Origin: Pseudoselenomonas ruminantium | GTDB lineage: Bacteria > Bacillota > Negativicutes > Selenomonadales > Selenomonadaceae | Direction: 5' to 3' | NCBI GenBank assembly: GCA_902781305.1 | Contig: CACZIV010000005.1 | Location: forward strand, 1-64,000 | DNA: 64,000 nt | Shown: positions 56,340-64,000 of the stretch, piece by piece | Layout: each line of letters starts with the position of its first letter | Position numbering within the stretch: the stretch's first letter is position 1 | Program-made: the position numbers and the translations under genes | Notes under the pieces: model-generated | What the model was told of the DNA's origin: nothing | What the model saw: only the letters and a program-made list of their open reading frames with translations | The model's database searches: none

Positions 56340-56752
56340 GACTGCGGGACAGAAAGGCCTTTGCCCGGCCGGAAGTCATGATTATCCCCATGATTGATAT
56401 CATGTTTTTTCTGTTGGTGTTCTTTATGATGAGTACGCTTTATATGGTGAATATCAAAACGGTGGATGTGAATATGCCCAAAGCGCAGACTGCTGAAACC
56501 CAGATGAATGTAAATTATCTGGTTACCTTAAAGGCAGATGGTTCTTTGTGGCTGGAAGACCAGCCGATTGCTGAAGGTGACCTCTTGGCGCGGGCCAAGC
56601 AGGAATATAAGCGCAATCCGCGCTTTGCTGTGGTCGTGAGAGCTGACCAGGGGATGGACTATGGCATGGTGATTGGACTTTTGGACAAACTGCGCGGTGC
56701 GGGGATTGCCCACTTTGGTCTGGCCGCTGATACGGGTGCCGGTCATGATTAG
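56336..56752 (+). CDS. exbD: ExbD/TolR biopolymer transport protein
   Basis: A 138-residue protein with a cytoplasmic tip, a single membrane helix (VMIIPMIDIMFFLLVFFMMSTLYM) that contains the essential Asp, and a periplasmic ExbD domain. Partner of ExbB. Its 3' end overlaps tonB by 8 bp. Confidence 0.92.
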   Translation: MRLRDRKAFARPEVMIIPMIDIMFFLLVFFMMSTLYMVNIKTVDVNMPKAQTAETQMNVNYLVTLKADGSLWLEDQPIAEGDLLARAKQEYKRNPRFAVVVRADQGMDYGMVIGLLDKLRGAGIAHFGLAADTGAGHD

Positions 56753-57521
56753 AGGAAACAAGGATAAACTCTATGCCTGGGGCCTTTCAGCAGGTGTGCA
56801 TGTTTTATTGTTCGCGCTGGTTGCCTTGACTGGCCTGTTTGCACAGGTGTTTGCTGAACCGGAAAAGACATTGGATGTAACCTTATACGATGTTGAACAG
56901 GCAGAAGAGGGCGGAGCATCAGCAGGAGATACAGGCGGTGCAGGAGGAGAAGCTGCTGTCGAGGAGATAACTTTTTCCAACAACACAGCGGCACCAGAGA
57001 TTTCGGAAACCTATACGCGTCAGCCAGAAACACAGCAGATTTACAAGACGTCAAAACAGCAGGATAACGCAGAGAAGGGCGAAAATGCTGCGATACATGA
57101 TAAAACAAACGGCAAAGGTCAAGGCAATGCATCTATGGGAGAAGGTGTGGCTAACAGCGGCAGCGGTGGAACAGGCAATGGCCAAGGCGGAGAAGCAGGT
57201 GCAGGTCAAGGCAGCAGCTCCAGGGATGGCGCTGCTGCCCAGCGACCAAAGACGCCACCCCGCCTGCTGGCAGGGGCAAATCCGGCTTATCCGGAGGATT
57301 TGCGTCGTCAGGGCATAGAGGGGGCAGTACGTGTTCGTGTCGTTGTGGGCAAAGACGGCAGCGTGGAAACCGCAAATGTGGCGGCGTCCTCCGGCTATCC
57401 TTCGATGGATGATGCGGCAGTAGCGGCCGCTCATCGCTATCGTTTTTCTCCAGCGCTCAATGTGTATGAAGAACCGGTAAGATGCGCAGTGAGTCAGACT
57501 GTGCAATTTCGGCTGCAATAA
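56745..57521 (+). CDS. tonB: TonB energy transducer with glycine-rich linker
   Basis: A 258-residue TonB. An N-terminal membrane anchor (~10-30) is followed by a long periplasmic linker (~50-170) rich in Gly, Ser, Gln, Ala and Asn instead of the usual Pro-Glu/Pro-Lys. The C-terminal TonB domain contains NPAYPEDLRRQGIEGAVRVRV and SSGYPSMDDAAVAA. It links the ExbBD motor to the receptor. ATG 56745 lies inside the exbD end; a frame from 56673 is embedded in exbD and is not used. Last gene of the operon. Confidence 0.92.
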   Translation: MIRGNKDKLYAWGLSAGVHVLLFALVALTGLFAQVFAEPEKTLDVTLYDVEQAEEGGASAGDTGGAGGEAAVEEITFSNNTAAPEISETYTRQPETQQIYKTSKQQDNAEKGENAAIHDKTNGKGQGNASMGEGVANSGSGGTGNGQGGEAGAGQGSSSRDGAAAQRPKTPPRLLAGANPAYPEDLRRQGIEGAVRVRVVVGKDGSVETANVAASSGYPSMDDAAVAAAHRYRFSPALNVYEEPVRCAVSQTVQFRLQ

Positions 57522-57536
57522 AATATTGGCCAAGTT

Positions 57537-57570
57537 GAACAGCATGGAGTCATTTCCATGCTGTTCTTGT
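57537..57570 (+). terminator. Terminator of the uptake operon
   Basis: GAACAGCATGGA (57537-57548) pairs with TCCATGCTGTTC (57555-57566) and is followed by TTGTATTT. Confidence 0.8.
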
Positions 57571-57572
57571 AT

Positions 57573-57600
57573 TTGCAGGGAAACATATTTATGGTAGAAT
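57573..57600 (+). promoter_or_regulatory. Candidate rlmD promoter
   Basis: TTGCAG at 57573-57578 and TAGAAT at 57595-57600, 16-bp spacer. Confidence 0.45.
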
Positions 57601-57645
57601 AGTAAATATTTGTTCTGTGTTTTATAGGTAAGGAAGGAAATAAAA

Positions 57646-59013
57646 GTGAGCAAAAAAGTTCCCGTCGAAAAAGGAAAAGCTTATGAAATCGTAATCAACA
57701 CGCTGGGCACTAGCGGTGAAGGTGTAGGCCGCTATGATGAGTTTACGGTCTTCGTGCCCTACGCCCTGCCGGGGGAAACGGTGGAAGCGGTCATTGATGA
57801 GGTCAAAAAGACCTATGCCAAGGGTCATGTCAAAAAAATCATCAAGCAAAGTGCGGACCGGGTGGAGCCGGTTTGCGGCATCTACGATAAATGCGGCGGC
57901 TGTCAGCTGCAGCATTTGGACTATATGGCGCAATTAAATGCCAAGCGTCAACAAGTCATTGATGCGGTTATGCGTATTGGCAAACAGCCGGATTTGCATG
58001 TTGAACCCACCATTGGGGCCGCTACGCCTTGGAATTACCGCAATAAGATGCAGTTCCCCATCGGCCGTGACAAGGGCAAGACCATCATCGGCTGCTTTGC
58101 CCAGGGGAGCCATGCCATCATTGACACCACGGACTGCCATATCCAAAAGGAGGGCAACAACGAAGTGGTCAATGCCGTGCGGGAAATCGTCACCAAACTC
58201 AATATTCCCGTCTATAACGAGGACAAGCATACCGGCGTACTGCGTCATGTGGTAGGACGCGTGGGCAAGAATGGTGACATCATGGTGGTTATCGTCACCG
58301 CCACCAAGACCATGCCCAAAGAAAAAGAATTTGTCAAAATGTTGCGGGCAAGACTTCCCAAGGTGGTCAGCGTTCACCAGAATATCCAGACCTACCATAA
58401 CAACGTCATTATGGGCCGCGACACGAAACTCCTCTGGGGGCGTCCGACAATTCAGGACAGCATTGGCCGCCTGAACTTCCATATTTCTCCGCGTTCCTTC
58501 TTCCAGGTCAATACGAGTCAGGCAGAAGTTCTCTATAACAAGGCGCTGGAATATGCGAACCTGAGCGGTCAGGAAACGGTTATTGATGCTTATTGCGGTA
58601 CGGGTACGATTACCCTGTTCCTCGCGCAGAAAGCCCATAGTGTTATCGGCATCGAAATCGTGAAGCCGGCGATTCTTGACGCGCAGAAAAATGCCCGCGA
58701 TAACAACGTGCGCAATGCCGAATTTATCGTCGGTGATGCCACCAAGGTTATGCCGCGCCTCTATAAGCAGGGCGTCCGGGCAGATGTAGTGGTCGTAGAC
58801 CCGCCAAGAGCAGGATGCACGCCGACAGTTCTGGAAACCTTTGCCAACATGCAGCCGGAAAGAATCGTCTATGTATCCTGCAATCCGGCAAGTCTGGCCA
58901 GAGATATTGCCATCCTTGACGAACTGGGCTACAAGGCTGTAAAAGTACAGCCTGTGGATATGTTCCCGTGTACTTCACATGTGGAAGTTTGCACGTTGCT
59001 TGTCAGAAAGTGA
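57646..59013 (+). CDS. rlmD: 23S rRNA (uracil-C5) methyltransferase, RlmD/RumA family
   Basis: A 455-residue TrmA-superfamily enzyme. The N-terminal TRAM domain (~5-65) is followed by iron-sulfur cysteines CGIYDKCGGCQLQHL. The SAM domain contains DAYCGTGTITLFLA and VVVDPPRAGC, and the catalytic Cys lies in YVSCNPASLARDI. It makes m5U in 23S rRNA, either at U1939 (RlmD) or at both U747 and U1939 (RlmCD type); sequence alone does not decide. The start is GTG 57646 after AAGGAAGG. Confidence 0.92.
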   Translation: MSKKVPVEKGKAYEIVINTLGTSGEGVGRYDEFTVFVPYALPGETVEAVIDEVKKTYAKGHVKKIIKQSADRVEPVCGIYDKCGGCQLQHLDYMAQLNAKRQQVIDAVMRIGKQPDLHVEPTIGAATPWNYRNKMQFPIGRDKGKTIIGCFAQGSHAIIDTTDCHIQKEGNNEVVNAVREIVTKLNIPVYNEDKHTGVLRHVVGRVGKNGDIMVVIVTATKTMPKEKEFVKMLRARLPKVVSVHQNIQTYHNNVIMGRDTKLLWGRPTIQDSIGRLNFHISPRSFFQVNTSQAEVLYNKALEYANLSGQETVIDAYCGTGTITLFLAQKAHSVIGIEIVKPAILDAQKNARDNNVRNAEFIVGDATKVMPRLYKQGVRADVVVVDPPRAGCTPTVLETFANMQPERIVYVSCNPASLARDIAILDELGYKAVKVQPVDMFPCTSHVEVCTLLVRK

Positions 59014-59100
59014 TATGTTTCGGGCGGGCCTCCACGCATGTTGAGACGGTAGTATTGATGACACGAAAAAAATAACAAGAGGTTCAGAGAAGCCAGATAT

Positions 59101-59156
59101 AGAGGGGGTTCGAGATTTCACTCCTAAGAAGTGATTTCCCGGAACCCTCTTTTTTA
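59101..59156 (+). terminator. Terminator after rlmD
   Basis: AGAGGGGGTTCGAGATTTCACT (59101-59122) folds back on AGTGATTTCCCGGAACCCTCT (59130-59150) with a few mismatches, then a run of T. Confidence 0.85.
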
Positions 59157-59330
59157 CTGGTATGGCAATAGTTCTGACCACTGGAAAAAGGTGAGGGTTG
59201 TAACCGACAACTACTTTTTTGAGGGTTGGGACTACAGGACGGAGTGGAAAGTGGCGGAGAAAGGCTGAACGTTTTCCAAAGATAACCCTCCTTCTGTTTT
59301 GTAATATTTTGAAACCGCAGGCGAAAGAAA

Positions 59331-59366
59331 AAGGGGCTGTTGCACCAAATTAGTGCAACGCCCCTT
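59331..59366. terminator. Terminator of the LuxR-type gene
   Basis: AAGGGGCTGTTGCA (59331-59344) pairs with TGCAACGCCCCTT (59354-59366) apart from one bulged T. On the minus strand the stem is followed by TTTTT, which fits the gene ending at 59390. Confidence 0.85.
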
Positions 59367-59389
59367 TAGTCTGTTGTTCCCTTTGTAAT

Positions 59390-60850
59390 TTATTTTCCCT
59401 GCTTTTCGTACAGCAGCAGGAGCAATTCCTTTTGCGAAGTGGCGCCGGTCTTGCGCAGCAGCTTGGTGATGTGAAACTTGACAGTTCGCTGGCTGATGAA
59501 AAGTGCTTCGCTGATTTCAGCAATGCTTTGGCCAGAAAGAATGCAATCCAGCACCTCGGTTTCTCGCTGGGTCAGCCCATAGCGGGCGCAGTAATCCGGG
59601 GCGGGGAGAGAGGTTGTTACCTCCGCTGCGGCAGAATCCGCTGCGGAGGTAACAAGGGTAAAACGCAGGGCACTGCTGTAAAAAACAATGACCAGGCATC
59701 CGACAATGGCTAATACATACAGCAACGTAAAGAACAGTTTGTCCGCATCCAGTATAAAAGCACCGAAAACAGTGGCCACGCTGACGGTAAACATCTGCAA
59801 GGAACGACCGGTTACGGCCCAGGGCTTCAGCGATGGCCGGTGGGCGGCGAGGTCTACAAAGGCCAGAATGATGAACAGGGTAAAGAAACCATTCATGAAA
59901 TCGCCAAAATAATGAAGTGGATAATACAAAACCTGTTCTTGTCCGACCCAGATATCCAAAATGTCTTGTGCTTTGGCAAACAGTGCGGCCAAGGGCAAAT
60001 ACAGCCGGTGGCGGTCGGCAAAATAACCGGCTGCGATGGAACCTGCACAATAGGACAGGCGGGAGAATCCGAATAAATCATTAAAATCGTGATAAGCGTC
60101 CATATACAGGTCCCCAATGCCATGGAGCAGGGAAAGCAGGACGACAATCAAAAGCGTCATGGGTACGGACCAGCGGAAAACGGATATATCGACACGGGGA
60201 GGTGTTTGTTCCGCAGGTTGTTCAGCCGCTGACGTTTTCATCGGAGAAAGTTGTTCCAGGTATTTGGGCAATAGCATTGCCAGACCGCCCATGCACAGCA
60301 CCGAGGCAGTCAGGAAGCCAGTCAACGAGGCGTCCAGAACAGCATGGCAACCTGACTGCAACAGCAGGGAAAAGGCGGTCGAAAAACCGAAGAAGCGACC
60401 GGTCACGTCCGGCGCCACGTGCAGGGAAACCAAATGGAAAATCAGCGCAAACACGCCCCCCGAAAGTGCTATAAAGAAGGCAAGCAGCAACAGGCGAGGG
60501 CCGGCTTCCACGAAGGGGAACGCCGCTACGGAAAGCATGATCGTCGCCAACACCGGAAGCAGATACCGTTGCCAGCATAGAGGCCGGAGCCCGTAGCACA
60601 CGGTGCCGGAGAAAACCGCCAGCATCATGCAAAGATCCGGTAACATTTCCGTACCGGGGATAATGGAAGAGAAAAAGGTTTGTGGCCAGTCGATGCCGGC
60701 AAAATGGAGCGCCATGTACACCGTGGTGGCCCAGAAAAAATACAACGCATTGGCCACGAACAGGGACACGGTGCATCTATCTGCGCCGACAGTTTTTGGT
60801 AAGATAATGGAACGCGATATCGGCGATAAAGATGTAGGAGTCACGTTCAT
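59390..60850 (-). CDS. Membrane-embedded LuxR-type transcriptional regulator
   Basis: A 486-residue protein. Residues ~25-410 hold about twelve hydrophobic helices with an MFS-like layout, and the C-terminus is a LuxR/NarL helix-turn-helix (~420-480; LTQRETEVLDCILSGQSIAEISEALFISQRTVKFHITKLLRK). No receiver or autoinducer domain is present. A membrane-bound sensor-regulator that reads a solute or membrane state is inferred. ATG 60850 is chosen, with AAAGGA just upstream on the minus strand. It is transcribed away from the adhesin gene, which it may control. Confidence 0.85.
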   Translation of the reverse strand: MNVTPTSLSPISRSIILPKTVGADRCTVSLFVANALYFFWATTVYMALHFAGIDWPQTFFSSIIPGTEMLPDLCMMLAVFSGTVCYGLRPLCWQRYLLPVLATIMLSVAAFPFVEAGPRLLLLAFFIALSGGVFALIFHLVSLHVAPDVTGRFFGFSTAFSLLLQSGCHAVLDASLTGFLTASVLCMGGLAMLLPKYLEQLSPMKTSAAEQPAEQTPPRVDISVFRWSVPMTLLIVVLLSLLHGIGDLYMDAYHDFNDLFGFSRLSYCAGSIAAGYFADRHRLYLPLAALFAKAQDILDIWVGQEQVLYYPLHYFGDFMNGFFTLFIILAFVDLAAHRPSLKPWAVTGRSLQMFTVSVATVFGAFILDADKLFFTLLYVLAIVGCLVIVFYSSALRFTLVTSAADSAAAEVTTSLPAPDYCARYGLTQRETEVLDCILSGQSIAEISEALFISQRTVKFHITKLLRKTGATSQKELLLLLYEKQGK

Positions 60851-61293
60851 CAAATCCTTTTCTATTTAAATTGGTAATCAACAAATTGGCAATCAAAATG
60901 AAAAAATAAAATGCAAATAATTTCTTGTTAAGGATAACAATTTCACATGAATATTATAAGCCATAAATCTTGTATTAGCAATAAAAAAACACCGATTAGC
61001 GGATATAATTGCAATACTGTACGCGGGTACAGGTCGTTTTTACCGTTTTCCCCCTGCTTACAAGGCAAAACTGTACGAAAGGGCAAAAGGAAATATTCCT
61101 GTCGTCATTGAATAGCCGAGGTATATCCTCATAGAGAGATTAGAATATAGAGCAAAGGGGGGAACTATTACGCTTACAAGTGAACAGTGGCATGAGTTGT
61201 AGGATACATGTTTTATAAGATCGGGGATTAGAGAATGAACAATAGTTGGGAAACGAAAAAGAAGACAGCGGATCCCGAAGGAGGCGTGGAAAC
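60851..61293. promoter_or_regulatory. Divergent control region between the LuxR-type gene and the adhesin
   Basis: A 443-bp A/T-rich region without a convincing gene. It contains TTGTTAAGGATAACAA (dyad, 60925-60940), TATAAT at 61004-61009 without a good -35, and CTGTA-N6-TACAG at 61017-61032. A half-site CTGTAC lies at 61071-61076. The adhesin leader may be over 250 nt long. RBS AAGGAGG at 61278-61284. Confidence 0.55.
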
Positions 61294-64000
61294 ATGAATA
61301 AAATTTACAAAGTTGTGTGGAGCAAAGTGAAACATTGTTACGTGGTGACCAGCGAACTGGCAAAACGGAATAGCAAAGGCTGCGGAGTCCGTTCATTGCG
61401 TATGGCTGCGGTGTCCATGGGTATGGCGGCTGCGTTGATTGGCGGCATTGGTGGATCCGTGGCGGAAGCGGCAGAAGGTGGACGAGTGGAGGAAGGTGGA
61501 TCGGGAACCTTTCCTGCAGAGAACGGAAGGTATTATTCTGCAGAAAATTTGTACTGGAATCCGTCTACAAAAAGTGTCACGGTAACGGCGTCTTCCATTG
61601 GCAGTGACGGGAACTCTGTTTCTACTAAAATTGACGGTAAGCGATATATTATCGGTAATGTCGTTTACCAAAGTAGTACGACCAATGTGTTGGTTGATGC
61701 TGAAACAGCAAAATTTAAATTTGAGGGTGGTACGTTAAAACGTTATTACACTAATCCCGGTATGATTGCACAGAAGTATCAGCAACACATTGAAGGTTAT
61801 TCCGATGGCAATAAAGACGTGTCAGGGTATTCTGTTACTGTGGACATGGGAAGCAGCGGCAGTGAGTCTAAAGATGAGGTATACGGCGGTTATTCGCAAT
61901 TCGGAAAAGCAAGTGATAACAGTGTAACGGTAAAAAGCGGTCTGTTGAATAGGGTCTATGGCGGTTATTCCTTTTCTGGCGCCGCGATCGGTAACTCTGT
62001 GACCATGACTGGTGGCACGGTACGTGAAAACGTAATCGGCGGAGAGTCTTATAGCGGTTCTGCAGATGCAGAGGGCAATGAGGTTACTATCAGTGGAGGG
62101 ACTGTCAATGCTTTTGTAGTGGGCGCATTTGTCTATACTAGTACTGGCAACGCTGAAAATAACAAGGTTGCTGTAAGCGGTACGACTCTTGTGTATAAAG
62201 ATGTGATTGGAGCCGAGGTCGATGGCGGCGGAAATGCTATCGGTAACAGCGTAACCATAGATGGCGGTACCGTTAAGAAGTCAGGTGCGGGTGGTTTTAC
62301 AATTGGCAAAGCAGTTAACGCAGGATCTGTGGAAGAAAATGATATCACCATGAAAGGTGGCAGCGTCAACAATAATTTGTACGGTGGATGTTCCCATGGC
62401 TATTCTTATGATGGCGGCGAATACTATAATAGCGGCGCCGTAACTGACAATACGGTGACCATCAGCGGCGGCAGTGTCGGTACTAACGTAATCGGCGGAG
62501 AGTCTTACAGTAATTCTGCTGCGAGCGGTGATGCCAACAATAATACAGTCACAGTCACCATTGAAACGGGTGAGACAACCATTGGCAATGATGTTATCGG
62601 AGGACTATCGAAAAGTGAGACGGGTGTAACAGGCAATGCGAACAGCAATGTGGTGACCATCAGCGGCGGTATGATTTCTGGTGGGGTATACGGTGGTAAA
62701 AGCTTTACAGTTTTAACTTCGGGAAAAGCAAAAAATGCAAACAACAATGAGGTAACTGTCAGTGGTGGCACGATAAATGGAGGAATATACGGCGGTTATG
62801 GGTATAGTGCTGCTACAGGTAACACTGTCAAGATTAAAGACGGCACCATTGGCAAAAGCGGTAGCGACGTAGGTTTCTTGGTATTTGGCGGTGATGCCAA
62901 AGCTGGTGATTCCAACCAAAATAACGTCATCATTACCGGCGGCACGGTACATGGTTACGTGGTCGGCGGCTATGCCTATTTTGATGCGGTCGGGAACACC
63001 GTTACCCTGAGTAATTGCACGATTAACGGCAGTGTCTACGGCAGCTATACGATAGATGGTGAAACGAAGAACAATACGGTGAACCTGACGGGCAAGGTAT
63101 CCGGATTGGACGGCAAGTATAGCGTTGTATCTGGTGGTGACTATGCGCGCACCGGCAATGAATTGCACATCGGCGGCACGAAGGATGGTTCGATTACCGG
63201 TGCATGGCAGGGCATGACCGGCGATGTCGTTACGAACAAAATTAGTACGGTGAGGGATTTTGAATCAATTGTGTATCATAACGTGAAATGGGATGACAAA
63301 GTGCCGGCGCTGGAAGTAAACACGTTGTATGATGTTGGTGCCATAGACATTACGAAACTGGAATTTACAGGAAGCGCTTCCAGCGGGACCATGTCGTTGC
63401 TCAAAGCGACAGGGGAAGACGCTGATTTGAGCACAATCAAGCTGAACTATCAGGGCGGCCAGGGTAAAGAAATTACCACAGACGGCGTAGTAATCAGCGG
63501 CGGCACGCCCACGACGGAAAAAGATGGCGTGAACGGCGTAAAGCTGACTTCAACTTCCAGCAATAAGGTGCTGCTGGCATCGGACAAAAAGGCAATCAAT
63601 TATTCCAAAGGCGCGACCCTTGTGAGTAGGATTACGTTTGGTGAGTTTGATAAAGCGAAAGAGACACGGAACCTGACCGGTGTAAGCTTTGCAGGAACGA
63701 ACACAGTAGACGCAGATGGTTTGTCGTTTAAGGCAACCAGTGACGCATTGAAGATGAATGATTCCATCACCCTGCTTAACAATGCAACGGGTATAACCAC
63801 AACAGTGGACAACCCTACGGGCAAGAAGATTGCCATTAACTATGCGGAGCAGGGTATTGTCTTTGACGCATTGGCAACGGGTGACGTGACTTCCACCGGC
63901 ACGGCGGTAAATTATACGGTGGGTTCTGTAACCGTAAAAAACATTGATGTGTCGAAGTGGAAAGGTTCACCTGCTACCGTAACAGAAAGCTGGGACACGA
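61294..64000 (+). CDS. ESPR-type autotransporter/adhesin passenger (3' end outside window)
   Basis: The frame is open from ATG 61294 to the window edge, 902 residues so far. The N-terminus is an extended signal peptide region (MNKIYKVVWSKVKHCYVVTSELAKR) followed by a hydrophobic stretch (MAAVSMGMAAALIGGIG) and cleavage near AEAAEGG, typical of type V secreted proteins. From ~190 to ~600 come about fourteen imperfect repeats built on N-x-VTISGGTV ... V(Y/I)GG-aromatic, suggesting a beta-solenoid. Only a few cysteines occur. The membrane anchor is not in view. Function as a surface adhesin is inferred. Confidence 0.87.
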   Translation, partial: MNKIYKVVWSKVKHCYVVTSELAKRNSKGCGVRSLRMAAVSMGMAAALIGGIGGSVAEAAEGGRVEEGGSGTFPAENGRYYSAENLYWNPSTKSVTVTASSIGSDGNSVSTKIDGKRYIIGNVVYQSSTTNVLVDAETAKFKFEGGTLKRYYTNPGMIAQKYQQHIEGYSDGNKDVSGYSVTVDMGSSGSESKDEVYGGYSQFGKASDNSVTVKSGLLNRVYGGYSFSGAAIGNSVTMTGGTVRENVIGGESYSGSADAEGNEVTISGGTVNAFVVGAFVYTSTGNAENNKVAVSGTTLVYKDVIGAEVDGGGNAIGNSVTIDGGTVKKSGAGGFTIGKAVNAGSVEENDITMKGGSVNNNLYGGCSHGYSYDGGEYYNSGAVTDNTVTISGGSVGTNVIGGESYSNSAASGDANNNTVTVTIETGETTIGNDVIGGLSKSETGVTGNANSNVVTISGGMISGGVYGGKSFTVLTSGKAKNANNNEVTVSGGTINGGIYGGYGYSAATGNTVKIKDGTIGKSGSDVGFLVFGGDAKAGDSNQNNVIITGGTVHGYVVGGYAYFDAVGNTVTLSNCTINGSVYGSYTIDGETKNNTVNLTGKVSGLDGKYSVVSGGDYARTGNELHIGGTKDGSITGAWQGMTGDVVTNKISTVRDFESIVYHNVKWDDKVPALEVNTLYDVGAIDITKLEFTGSASSGTMSLLKATGEDADLSTIKLNYQGGQGKEITTDGVVISGGTPTTEKDGVNGVKLTSTSSNKVLLASDKKAINYSKGATLVSRITFGEFDKAKETRNLTGVSFAGTNTVDADGLSFKATSDALKMNDSITLLNNATGITTTVDNPTGKKIAINYAEQGIVFDALATGDVTSTGTAVNYTVGSVTVKNIDVSKWKGSPATVTESWDT

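Larger units (their letters stand above)
59014..59389. other. Non-coding region between rlmD and the LuxR-type gene
   Basis: No credible ORF. It holds two terminators (listed separately). Between them (about 59190-59290), GAGGGTTG and AACCCTCC could pair over ~80 nt, giving a possible structured RNA. A small repeat of GAGGGTT(G) occurs within it. Nothing else is recognised. Confidence 0.4.

Noticed and set aside
60925..60946. Cloning-vector contamination suggested by the lac operator match
   Set aside because: Only 16 bases match; the flanks are A/T-rich and unlike vector, and the downstream gene is a natural Negativicutes adhesin.

Overview
The window looks like chromosomal DNA of a Negativicutes bacterium close to Selenomonas. 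Its housekeeping genes are of Firmicutes type (YlqG/YlqH-like flagellar genes, GatCAB, PriA, a MutS-MutL pair). It also encodes outer-membrane machinery: a TonB-dependent receptor with ExbB/ExbD/TonB, an RND efflux pair, and an ESPR-type adhesin. That mix is the diderm-Firmicute signature. The genus is inferred; no rRNA or tRNA gene was seen to confirm it.

Layout. 1-4974: flagellar FliK-like and FlhB-like genes, yraN, a yifB/comM ATPase and a YjiH-type membrane protein. 5055-10573: a tight operon of two cytosolic hybrid histidine kinases and an ABC-2 exporter. 10672-17459: miaB, mutS, mutL and a SAM methyltransferase. 17460-18120: a non-coding stretch holding two diverged, inverted copies of a ~195 bp structured element, then a strong terminator. 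18215-19423: DNA polymerase IV with a dyad operator over its promoter. 19434-20857: a ZTP (pfl) riboswitch in front of an oxalate/formate-type MFS transporter. 20880-25231: an unassigned structured leader with a terminator, then an RND adaptor and pump. 25374-32288: a polyamine operon (decarboxylase, SpeE, a broken carboxynorspermidine dehydrogenase, NspC, AguA, AguB). 32489-39731: an AlbA_2 ATP-binding regulator, small redox and metal-related proteins, a frameshifted yebC, ruvC, DUF441, LysE, and a FIST/soluble-chemoreceptor pair. 39761-43470 (minus strand): an SLC13-like permease with molybdate modA-modC-modB. 43592-50738: priA, alkD, gatCAB and a HAD phosphatase. 50844-57570: an apparent single iron-regulated operon of ABC importer, TonB-dependent receptor, ExbB, ExbD and TonB. 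57646-59013: rlmD. 59390-64000: a membrane-anchored LuxR-type regulator divergent from a large ESPR adhesin that runs off the window.

How the parts work together. The iron-type operon encodes one uptake route from outer membrane to cytoplasm. The polyamine operon encodes arginine to agmatine, N-carbamoylputrescine and putrescine, with two aminopropyl-transfer routes to spermidine. One of those routes is broken in this sequence by an internal out-of-frame deletion. A second deletion of the same kind lies in yebC, so assembly error must be considered for both.

The most interesting signals are non-coding. First, the paired inverted element at 17525-18019, whose terminal arms differ between copies yet stay complementary within each copy. 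Second, the unassigned RND leader. Third, the dyad sites at dinB, at the speA-speE junction, and between the LuxR-type regulator and the adhesin.
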